Source of the DNA: Oscillospiraceae bacterium
GTDB taxonomy: Bacteria; Bacillota; Clostridia; Oscillospirales; Oscillospiraceae
Length of the DNA stretch: 6,642 bases
Assembly (NCBI GenBank): GCA_016296045.1
Contig: JAEDKB010000091.1
Span: forward strand, 1-6,642
Reading direction: 5' to 3'
This document shows positions 1 to 6,642 of this stretch, in pieces. The stretch's first letter is position 1, and the number at the start of each line of letters is the position of its first letter. The notes under the pieces were generated by a model that was not told the DNA's origin, searched no databases, and was given only the letters and a program-made list of their open reading frames with translations. Position numbers and translations under genes: made by a program.

Positions 1-1112
1 AGTTTAACGGCGCGCTCGGCCCCTACAAGGGCGGCCTGCGGTTCCAGCCGAACGTCTATGAAGGCATTATCAAGTTCCTCGGCTTCGAACAGATTTTTAA
101 GAACTCCCTGACCGGTCTTCCCATCGGCGGCGGCAAGGGCGGCTCCGACTTCGACCCGACCGGCAAGTCCGATGCCGAAATCATGCGTTTCTGCCAAAGC
201 TATATGACCGCTCTGTACCGCTATATCGGGCCGGACGTTGACGTTCCCGCAGGTGATATGGGTGTCGGCGGCCGTGAGATCGGCTATCTGTTTGGCCAGT
301 ATCGCCGTCTGAAGGGCGTTTGGGAAAACGGCGTTCTGACCGGCAAGGGGCTCAGCTACGGCGGCTCCCTGACCCGTCCGGAAGCAACCGGCTACGGTGC
401 CATGTACTATCTGAATGAGGTTCTCAAGCATGAGGGTGAGAGCATTCAGGGCAAGACCATTGCAATTTCCGGCTTCGGCAATGTTGCATGGGGTATTTGC
501 AAGAAGGCGTTCCATCTGGGCGCGAAGGTCATCACGCTCTCCGGTCCTGACGGCTACATACTCGACGAGGAGGGTGTTTCCTCCAGCGAGGAGAAGATCA
601 GCTATCTGCTTGAAATGCGTGAATCCAACCGCAACCGCGTTCAGGATTATGCAGATAAGTTCGGTGTCCCCTTCTTCCCCGGCGAAAAACCGTGGGGTGT
701 CAAGGCCGATGTCATTATGCCCTCTGCAATGCAGAATGATGTGAAAATGGATTCTGCCGAAAAGATCGTCGCAAACGGCGTGAAATACTACATTGAAGTT
801 GCCAATATGCCCACCACAAACGACGCTCTTTACTATCTGATGAGTCAGAAAAATATGATCGTTGCCCCCTCCAAAGCTGTCAACGCCGGCGGCGTCGGTG
901 TTTCCGCTCTGGAAATGAGCCAGAACTCCGAGCGTCTGGTCTGGACCGCCGAGGAAGTCGATGCGCAACTGCAAAAAATGATGGCAAATATCCACCGCGT
1001 CTCTGCCGAAGCAGCAGAAGAGTACCATCTTGGCTACAACCTCGTTGCCGGTGCAAATATTGCCGGCTTTAAGAAGGTTGCAGACGCCATGATGGCACAG
1101 GGTATTTTCTGA
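1..1112 (+). CDS. gdhA: Glutamate dehydrogenase, 3' part, predicted NAD-preferring
   Basis: Hexameric-type glutamate dehydrogenase, which interconverts glutamate and 2-oxoglutarate plus ammonia in the cytoplasm. The frame is open from base 3 with no start in view, so the gene enters from the left. The 369 visible residues align end to end with the Clostridium symbiosum enzyme (about 449 aa), leaving about 80 N-terminal residues missing. Counting the first full codon as residue 1, substrate-site lysines K9 (PYKGGLRF), K33 and K45 (GGGKGGSDFDP) and catalytic D85 (PAGDMGVGG) fall where C. symbiosum K89, K113, K125 and D165 are expected; S301 matches S380. The dinucleotide fold carries SGFGNVAW and then LSGPDGYI. 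F158, P182 and D183 correspond to F238, P262 and D263, residues known to set NAD specificity in C. symbiosum, so NAD (EC 1.4.1.2) is inferred rather than NADP. The internal ATG at 183 is not a start, because conserved sequence continues upstream. A terminator follows 12 bases after the stop. Confidence 0.96.
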   Translation, partial: FNGALGPYKGGLRFQPNVYEGIIKFLGFEQIFKNSLTGLPIGGGKGGSDFDPTGKSDAEIMRFCQSYMTALYRYIGPDVDVPAGDMGVGGREIGYLFGQYRRLKGVWENGVLTGKGLSYGGSLTRPEATGYGAMYYLNEVLKHEGESIQGKTIAISGFGNVAWGICKKAFHLGAKVITLSGPDGYILDEEGVSSSEEKISYLLEMRESNRNRVQDYADKFGVPFFPGEKPWGVKADVIMPSAMQNDVKMDSAEKIVANGVKYYIEVANMPTTNDALYYLMSQKNMIVAPSKAVNAGGVGVSALEMSQNSERLVWTAEEVDAQLQKMMANIHRVSAEAAEEYHLGYNLVAGANIAGFKKVADAMMAQGIF

Positions 1113-1124
1113 TTTTTGATTTTC

Positions 1125-1170
1125 ATTCGCCGGGAAAAGCAGGCGCTCTTCCCGGCGAATTACTTTATCA
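1125..1170 (+). terminator. Rho-independent-type terminator after glutamate dehydrogenase
   Basis: A perfect 12-bp inverted repeat (1125-1136 ATTCGCCGGGAA with 1149-1160 TTCCCGGCGAAT) encloses a 12-base loop, within which AGC/GCT (1138-1140, 1145-1147) can extend the stem beyond one mismatch. The following bases (TACTTTATC) give only a short, interrupted T-run, so termination may be moderate. It lies 12 bases past the gdhA stop and before the lipoprotein gene, separating the two units. Confidence 0.75.
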
Positions 1171-1229
1171 ACATGGAACATATGCCCTGATTTGACGTCC
1201 TATCTATATCATATATTTGAGGTGAAGCT

Positions 1230-1970
1230 ATGAGAAAAAAGATATCTGTTCTTCTTACCGCCCTAATCATCGTTTCCCTGCTCGCGGGCTGCGCAGACGA
1301 GATGCTGCCCTCGGAATCCGCCGCTGCTTCTGAGAGCACGACAGTGATCGACACACCTGAAACTTCCACGCAGTCGGTTGAGGATATTGACACCTCCGCC
1401 TATTATAACAGAGTTGTAGAGGAACAGGATGATGCGCTGACTCCCTTCGTTCGGGAGGCGCTTGCACAGGGAATTGACGCAGACAGCTTATTTTCGAATT
1501 ATCTGAATGAAATGGCCATTCCCGACGACAGCGCAGCCTATCAGAAATCCGAACGCAGCATGAGCGAAAACGGTGTTCTGATTCGTACCGCTATTTTGCA
1601 TGAAAAACCGATCAATGCCTCCGGTCTTCCCTCTGATGCAAGCTTGGATGAACTGGTTACCGCCCAGTATGAATTCTATGAGGAATACGGCAGCATAGAT
1701 TATTCCGGCAGCACCGACGAGCCGACCTATCAGATCGTCGGGCTTGCGATTAACGGCTCCTATGTCAAAGCGGAATTCACGGTGACTGTCAACGACATGG
1801 AGATCGGAACCTATACATTGGATAACAATGTGCTTCTGCTGCCTTTGAACATAGACGGTATTTCTGCCGATGCGCCGGTTGAGGTACGTTTAACTGTTTT
1901 GAGCGGCAATCTTCCTACACCGGACTACATTTACGTCGGAATTCACAGCAACATTTCCTCCGGCCGATAA
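1230..1970 (+). CDS. Putative lipoprotein of unknown function
   Basis: A 246-residue protein I do not recognise. The N-terminus is a clear lipoprotein signal peptide: MRKK, a hydrophobic stretch at residues 5-19, then the lipobox LAGC with the lipidated cysteine at residue 21. The mature protein should be anchored to the outer face of the cytoplasmic membrane. Residues 22-60 are rich in Ser, Thr, Glu and Asp and look like a flexible linker. Residues about 60-160 are acidic and probably helical in part. Residues about 165-243 alternate hydrophobic and polar positions, as in a small beta-sandwich domain (for example AEFTVTVNDM and PVEVRLTVLSG). There are no other cysteines and no enzyme motif I can see. 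The start is supported by GAGGTGA at 1219-1225, with 4 bases between it and the ATG. It is a single-gene unit between two terminators, convergent with dfrA, so its neighbours give no hint of function. Confidence 0.88.
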   Translation: MRKKISVLLTALIIVSLLAGCADEMLPSESAAASESTTVIDTPETSTQSVEDIDTSAYYNRVVEEQDDALTPFVREALAQGIDADSLFSNYLNEMAIPDDSAAYQKSERSMSENGVLIRTAILHEKPINASGLPSDASLDELVTAQYEFYEEYGSIDYSGSTDEPTYQIVGLAINGSYVKAEFTVTVNDMEIGTYTLDNNVLLLPLNIDGISADAPVEVRLTVLSGNLPTPDYIYVGIHSNISSGR

Positions 1971-1974
1971 GAAA

Positions 1975-2012
1975 GCAGGCTGCTCTGACGCTTTACGCTC
2001 AGAGCAGCCTGC
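1975..2012. terminator. Bidirectional terminator between convergent lipoprotein gene and dfrA
   Basis: A perfect 14-bp inverted repeat (1975-1988 GCAGGCTGCTCTGA with 1999-2012 TCAGAGCAGCCTGC) encloses a 10-base loop. Read rightward it is followed by AATTTTAT; read leftward it is followed by TTTCTTAT. The arms lie exactly 4 bases from the stop of each flanking gene, and each short T-run overlaps the other gene's stop codon. One hairpin therefore plausibly ends both transcripts. The T-runs are short, so efficiency in each direction is uncertain. Confidence 0.8.
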
Positions 2013-2016
2013 AATT

Positions 2017-2511
2017 TTATCGCCGCTTGTTTACATAATATATATATCTATACTGTGTGCCGTTTTCCTCCAGACGGGGTGAGCAATCTTCGGCTTTCCA
2101 GTCCGGCAATTCATCCAAATTGGGGAAAAAGCGGTCTGCCGGAAATACGCCGTCTGTTTTGGTCACATAGGCGGCGCTGCAATACGGCAAAAGCTGCCGA
2201 TATACACACTCACCGCCAATTACAAAAACCTCATCGGCAGGCAGATTTTTTATTGCCTCCAGCAGCAGATTGATGTTCAAAAAAACCTCGGCATTTTCCG
2301 CAGAAAAATCAGGATTCGAGGACAAAATCAGGTTTCTCCTACCTTTTAACGGCTTCTGATTCGGGAAAGTTTCCAGCGTCTTTCGGCCGTAAATCACCGT
2401 CTTTCCCACTGTCAGTTCCCGAAATCGTTTCAGGTCGGCACGAATATTGACCAACAGGTGATCCTCAAACCCGATCCCCCAGTTCTCTGTCACATTCACG
2501 ATTGCAATCAT
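2017..2511 (-). CDS. dfrA: Dihydrofolate reductase
   Basis: Reduces dihydrofolate to tetrahydrofolate with NADPH in the cytoplasm, regenerating the cofactor consumed by ThyA, encoded just upstream. From the chosen ATG it is 164 aa (E. coli FolA is 159). MIAIVNVTENWGIG is the usual N-terminal strand and loop. D26 matches catalytic D27 of E. coli, F30 matches F31, and GRKT (42-45) supplies the NADPH-contacting R and T. R58 matches folate-binding R57, and VIGGECVY (97-104) is the conserved GG turn plus tyrosine. The usual MPW of the active-site loop is replaced by L19-L20-V21, and the usual Pro before the acid region is R24. The start is at 2511, not the in-frame TTG at 2523: the ATG matches family N-termini, and the TTG and next codons form the ribosome binding site. 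It is the second gene of a thyA-dfrA unit, 8 bases after the thyA stop. I use dfrA; folA is an equally valid name. Confidence 0.95.
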   Translation of the reverse strand: MIAIVNVTENWGIGFEDHLLVNIRADLKRFRELTVGKTVIYGRKTLETFPNQKPLKGRRNLILSSNPDFSAENAEVFLNINLLLEAIKNLPADEVFVIGGECVYRQLLPYCSAAYVTKTDGVFPADRFFPNLDELPDWKAEDCSPRLEENGTQYRYIYYVNKRR

Positions 2512-2514
2512 ATT

Positions 2515-2521
2515 CCACCTC
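2515..2521 (-). promoter_or_regulatory. Ribosome binding site of dfrA, overlapping the thyA stop
   Basis: GAGGTGG on the - strand, 3 bases before the ATG at 2511 (6 bases counted from the end of GAGG). Its first two bases belong to the thyA TGA stop (2522-2520), so ribosomes finishing thyA clear the dfrA initiation site. This points to translational coupling and decides against the upstream TTG as the start. Confidence 0.8.
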
Positions 2522-3350
2522 AAATCGCAACGGGAATTTTATCCGTAAATTCATGGAAACGGTAGTTTTCCAAGCGGAAATCCTCCACCTGAAAATGGTA
2601 GAAATCCTTTACCTCTTGGTTTACATAAAATTTTGGCGCTTCATACGGCTCCAAGTCAAGCATCTTTTCCACCAACGGTATATGGCGGTCATAGATATGG
2701 CAGTCCGCAATGACATGCACCAGCTCCCCGGCTTCCAGACCGCTCACCTGCGCGAACATATGCACCAGCACGGCATACTGCACAACATTCCAATTATTCG
2801 CCGTCAGCATATCCTGCGACCGCTGGTTCAAAATGGCATTGAGCGTATTGCCCGAAACATTGAATGTCATGGAATAGGCGCAGGGATACAGCGCCATTTC
2901 ATGTAAATCATTGAAATTATAAAGGTTTGTCATGATTCTTCGGCTGGCAGGGTGGTGTTTCAGGTCAAACAGAACACGGTCTACCTGGTCAAACGCTCCC
3001 TCCGGATACAGATGCTTTATACCAAGCTGATATCCGTATGCCTTTCCGATCGAGCCGTTTTCATCCGCCCAGCTATCCCAGATATGACTTTTCAAATCGC
3101 GGACATTGTTGGATTTTTTCTGCCAGATCCAAAGAAGCTCATCAATGCAGGATTTATAATAGGTACGGCGCAGCGTCATGATGGGAAATTCCTTGCGAAG
3201 GTCATAACGATTGACAACGCCAAAGCATTTGACGGTATGTGCAGGTGTGCCGTCCTGCCAATGCGGGCGCACATCCAGCTCCGTGTCCCAGACGCCCTCC
3301 GTCAGTATTTTTTTGCAGGTGTCTCGGTAAAGAATGTCTGCATAACTCAT
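2520..3350 (-). CDS. thyA: Thymidylate synthase, ThyA type
   Basis: Methylates dUMP to dTMP using methylene-tetrahydrofolate and releases dihydrofolate (EC 2.1.1.45). From the ATG at 3350 the protein has 276 residues. Motifs in order: DVRPHWQDGTPAHT near residues 26-39, ELLWIW with HIWDSW, and SRR (136-138) for phosphate binding. The catalytic cysteine is C157 in LYPCAYSM. QRSQD (176-180) and N188 contact dUMP, and DCHIY (216-220) holds the nucleotide-contacting His and Tyr. The sequence resembles the roughly 279-aa form of Bacillus subtilis ThyA, phage phi3T and Lactococcus rather than the 264-aa E. coli form; the latter has PPCHT at the active site. The start was chosen because AGGTGA sits 5 bases before this ATG and MSYAD matches family N-termini. 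An in-frame GTG at 3359 lies inside that ribosome binding site. First gene of a two-gene unit with dfrA, with its own promoter. Confidence 0.96.
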   Translation of the reverse strand: MSYADILYRDTCKKILTEGVWDTELDVRPHWQDGTPAHTVKCFGVVNRYDLRKEFPIMTLRRTYYKSCIDELLWIWQKKSNNVRDLKSHIWDSWADENGSIGKAYGYQLGIKHLYPEGAFDQVDRVLFDLKHHPASRRIMTNLYNFNDLHEMALYPCAYSMTFNVSGNTLNAILNQRSQDMLTANNWNVVQYAVLVHMFAQVSGLEAGELVHVIADCHIYDRHIPLVEKMLDLEPYEAPKFYVNQEVKDFYHFQVEDFRLENYRFHEFTDKIPVAI

Positions 3351-3355
3351 AAATA

Positions 3356-3361
3356 TCACCT
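3356..3361 (-). promoter_or_regulatory. Ribosome binding site of thyA
   Basis: AGGTGA on the - strand, 5 bases before the ATG at 3350. It overlaps the in-frame GTG (3359-3357), which is therefore unlikely to be the start. It also lies at the predicted transcription start, so the transcript may begin with the ribosome binding site itself. Confidence 0.75.
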
Positions 3362-3366
3362 GTTAC

Positions 3367-3395
3367 AGCTTAGCAGATTTTCAAATAAAAGTCAA
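3367..3395 (-). promoter_or_regulatory. Predicted sigma-A promoter of thyA-dfrA
   Basis: On the - strand, TTGACT (3395-3390) is a 5/6 match to the -35 consensus. It is followed by an ideal 17-bp spacer and TAAGCT (3372-3367) as the -10, preceded by the extended -10 dinucleotide TG one base upstream. It faces thyA and lies just outside the coding sequence. The expected start would be about 3361-3359, which leaves a leader of only about 10 nt. This is a pattern match without experimental support. Confidence 0.65.
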
Positions 3396-3410
3396 TTCCG
3401 TGCAGAAAAG

Positions 3411-3466
3411 GCAAGCCGCTCGTACTCATCGGCGTACATAGGTACGGTAGAGTGCGAGTTGCTTGT
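3411..3466. other. Structured intergenic element (nested inverted repeats)
   Basis: Non-coding DNA between the atp terminator and the thyA promoter. Three nested pairings share one axis: outer 3412-3416 CAAGC with 3461-3465 GCTTG; middle 3419-3427 CTCGTACTC with 3450-3458 GAGTGCGAG (8 Watson-Crick pairs plus T/G); inner 3433-3437 CGTAC with 3442-3446 GTACG around a 4-base loop. The non-Watson-Crick positions (3411/3466, 3418/3459, 3423/3454) are all G-U on the + strand and A-C on the - strand, so a + strand RNA would fold better. No T-run follows, so it is not a typical terminator. Function unknown; a dispersed repeat, a small RNA or chance are all possible. Confidence 0.5.
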
Positions 3467-3472
3467 CGGTAG

Positions 3473-3506
3473 CAAAATCACTTCGTAAAAGTGGGGCAAG
3501 ATTTTG
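3473..3506. other. Second intergenic inverted repeat beside the atp terminator
   Basis: CAAAATC (3473-3479) and GATTTTG (3500-3506) are complementary over 7 bp. A smaller hairpin inside (CACTT 3479-3483 with AAGTG 3489-3493, loop CGTAA) competes with it only at the base. It directly follows the T-run of the atp terminator in the leftward direction. It could be a back-up stop or part of the same element as the neighbouring repeats; I cannot assign a role. Confidence 0.4.
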
Positions 3507-3509
3507 GAC

Positions 3510-3544
3510 AAAAAAGGGAGTGCGCTGGATGCAACGCACTCCCT
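3510..3544 (-). terminator. Rho-independent terminator of the atp operon
   Basis: Read on the - strand, a perfect 10-bp stem (arms 3544-3535 and 3524-3515, with core GGGAGTGCG/CGCACTCCC) and a 10-base loop are followed by a run of six T ending at 3510. The run includes the T at the foot of the stem. The hairpin starts 13 bases after the atpC stop. This is the strongest terminator in the window and marks the end of the ATP synthase operon. Confidence 0.93.
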
Positions 3545-3557
3545 CCTGTTTATCATA

Positions 3558-5380
<1,823 letters not shown>

Positions 5381-6229
5381 TCACAGCGCTTCCGCGCCGG
5401 ATACGATTTCGGTGATTTCCTGCGTAATGACCGCCTGACGCGCACGGTTATAGTGCAGCACAAGCGTATCAATGATTTCACCCGCGTTTTTATTTGCAGC
5501 ATTCATTGCCGTACGGCGCGCACCGTGTTCGGAAGCCGCCGCTTCGCAAAGTGTGGAAAACAGAATTCCCGATACATATTGCGGAACAATCTTCGCAATC
5601 AGATCCTCTGCGCTTCCTTCGATCAAGGCATCGGAATAGCTGCTCTTTCCCCCGCTTGTCAGTGTTAAAGGAAGCACCTGCTCGCTGACCGGAATCTGAG
5701 AAAGCATGGATTGGAATTTGGTATATGCCACAACGACACGGTCGAATTTTCCCTCCGCGAAGCCGTCACACAGCAGCTTTGCCATCTGGACACAGTTGCC
5801 GATGCCGACCGCGCCGGTCACGCCAAAATAGGTGCTGACCAAATCTGCACCCAAACGCTGAAAATGCTCCAGGGATTTCTTCCCGATCGGAAGGACGCAA
5901 TACGTCTCTCCTTCCGTCATGCTTCGAACCATTCGGAACAGGTTTGCATTATAGCCGCCTGCCAAACCGCGATCACCGGCAATAACAACATAGCAGGTAC
6001 GCTTTACCTCGCGCTGTTCGGCAAAAACCGTCGGACTTTCCGCAACGCCTGCCTGAAGGGAACTGATGGCATTGAGCATCACCTCATGATACGGGCGGGC
6101 ATTTTCAACGCGCTGCTTGGCTTTCCGAAGCTTACTCGTTGCCACCAGCTCCATCGCCTTTGTGATCTGGCGCGTACTCTCAACGCTTTTGATCCGCGTC
6201 TTGATCTGCTTCATCGACGCACCGGACAT
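5381..6229 (-). CDS. atpG: ATP synthase F1 subunit gamma
   Basis: Rotor shaft of F1, linking rotation of the c-ring to the catalytic beta subunits. Its 282 aa compare with 287 in E. coli. The N-terminal helix holds ITKAMELVATSKLRKA (22-37). The central Rossmann-like domain shows GDRGLAGGYN (85-94). The C-terminal helix begins at ASEHGARRTAMNAA (232-245) and ends with the signature around YNRARQAVITQEITEIVSG (260-278). The two terminal helices form the coiled coil inside the alpha-beta hexamer. MSGASMKQIKTRI matches the family N-terminus, so the first ATG (6229) is preferred over Met6. AAGGAG sits 7 bases upstream, partly within the last codons of atpA, and the gap to the atpA stop is 3 bases, consistent with coupled translation. 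Confidence 0.98.
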   Translation of the reverse strand: MSGASMKQIKTRIKSVESTRQITKAMELVATSKLRKAKQRVENARPYHEVMLNAISSLQAGVAESPTVFAEQREVKRTCYVVIAGDRGLAGGYNANLFRMVRSMTEGETYCVLPIGKKSLEHFQRLGADLVSTYFGVTGAVGIGNCVQMAKLLCDGFAEGKFDRVVVAYTKFQSMLSQIPVSEQVLPLTLTSGGKSSYSDALIEGSAEDLIAKIVPQYVSGILFSTLCEAAASEHGARRTAMNAANKNAGEIIDTLVLHYNRARQAVITQEITEIVSGAEAL

Positions 6230-6232
6230 AGC

Positions 6233-6642
6233 TTACTCCTTTGCGCAGAACTGCTCTTTGACCGTGGCAATGGCCTGACGCAGTTCCTCTTCGTTGGCTT
6301 TGGTCAGCTCTTTGGTATCGCGGATGCTCTCCAAAATCGCCGGACGCTGCACCGTCAGATATTCAAACAGCTCCGTCTCAAAATCGTGGATTCTGTTTAC
6401 CGGAATTTGTGCAAGCAAATTCTGCGTAACCGCATAAATGATGCAAACCTGAAGCTCTACATCCACCGGACTGTTGCGGTCCTGCTTTAAAATCTCCACA
6501 ATGCGAGCACCCTGCTCCAGACGGGATTTCGTATCCGCGTCCAGATCGGAGCCGAACTGTGCGAAGGATTGCAGCTCACGGTACTGTGAGTACATCAGCT
6601 TCAAAGAGCCTGCAACCTTCTTCATTGCTTTGATCTGTGCGC
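6233..6642 (-). CDS. atpA: ATP synthase F1 subunit alpha, C-terminal part
   Basis: The last 135 codons of the non-catalytic nucleotide-binding subunit of F1; the rest lies beyond the right edge. The visible part is the C-terminal helical domain, beginning at AQIKAMKKVAGSLKL and including the diagnostic QYRELQSFAQFGSDLD, then LEQGARIVEILKQ. The nucleotide-binding core with its P-loop is outside the window. The ATG at 6625 is internal, because conserved sequence continues in frame to the edge. The stop (TAA, 6235-6233) is 3 bases before atpG. The atpA-atpG-atpD-atpC order is the usual bacterial one. Confidence 0.97.
   Translation of the reverse strand, partial: AQIKAMKKVAGSLKLMYSQYRELQSFAQFGSDLDADTKSRLEQGARIVEILKQDRNSPVDVELQVCIIYAVTQNLLAQIPVNRIHDFETELFEYLTVQRPAILESIRDTKELTKANEEELRQAIATVKEQFCAKE

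Noticed and set aside
183..185. ATG as start of the glutamate dehydrogenase
   Set aside because: Conserved substrate-site sequence (PYKGGLRF, GGGKGGSDFDP) continues in frame upstream to the window edge, so this is an internal methionine.
1192..1217. Promoter for the lipoprotein gene (TTGACG with TATATT)
   Set aside because: The -35-like and -10-like boxes are only 14 bases apart and the latter nearly touches the ribosome binding site. Other AT-rich hexamers here fit no better, so I do not assign a promoter.
2521..2523. TTG as the dfrA start
   Set aside because: It overlaps the thyA stop and forms part of the ribosome binding site; the ATG at 2511 matches the family N-terminus.
2952..3488. 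178-codon open frame on the + strand over thyA and the spacer
   Set aside because: Antisense to thyA for most of its length; the protein is not recognisable and it crosses the thyA promoter.
3392..3556. 54-aa small protein gene directly after atpC
   Set aside because: No ribosome binding site, and its message would pass through the strong atp terminator; kept as a finding, not annotated as a gene.
5711..6490. 259-codon open frame on the + strand across atpG and atpA
   Set aside because: Antisense shadow of two conserved genes, with no family signature and no convincing ribosome binding site.

Overview
This window reads as ordinary chromosome of a Gram-positive anaerobe of the class Clostridia, most likely near the Oscillospiraceae/Ruminococcaceae. 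That placement is inference. It rests on a glutamate dehydrogenase of the Clostridium symbiosum type, a thymidylate synthase of the Gram-positive variant type, a short lipoprotein signal peptide, AGGAGG-like ribosome binding sites before most genes, and a base composition near half G+C. There are seven genes on two opposing transcription directions, and no sign of phage, transposase, CRISPR or RNA genes.

Left part, + strand: the 3' four fifths of a glutamate dehydrogenase gene (1-1112; its start lies outside the window) ends in a strong hairpin terminator. A single gene for a lipoprotein of unknown function follows (1230-1970). It meets the leftward genes head-on at a compact hairpin that appears to serve both directions (1975-2012).

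Middle and right, - strand (read right to left): the last third of atpA, then complete atpG, atpD and atpC encode the alpha, gamma, beta and epsilon subunits of the F1 part of the ATP synthase. They are tightly packed (3-nt gap, 21-nt gap, 4-nt overlap) and end at a textbook terminator (3510-3544). A roughly 115-base non-coding stretch with nested inverted repeats comes next, then a convincing promoter and a two-gene unit, thyA-dfrA. ThyA makes dTMP and oxidises methylene-tetrahydrofolate to dihydrofolate; DHFR reduces that back to tetrahydrofolate. The two genes are coupled, with the dfrA ribosome binding site overlapping the thyA stop codon.

I found no clearly new biological system. The observations most worth checking are: cofactor residues that make the GDH look NAD-specific although its family is often labelled NADP-specific; an epsilon subunit that keeps the ATP-binding I/LDxxRA motif but has lost the usual GILPxHAP loop; a thyA promoter so close to the gene that the leader would be about 10 nt; and the structured spacer between atpC and thyA, which may be a dispersed repeat.
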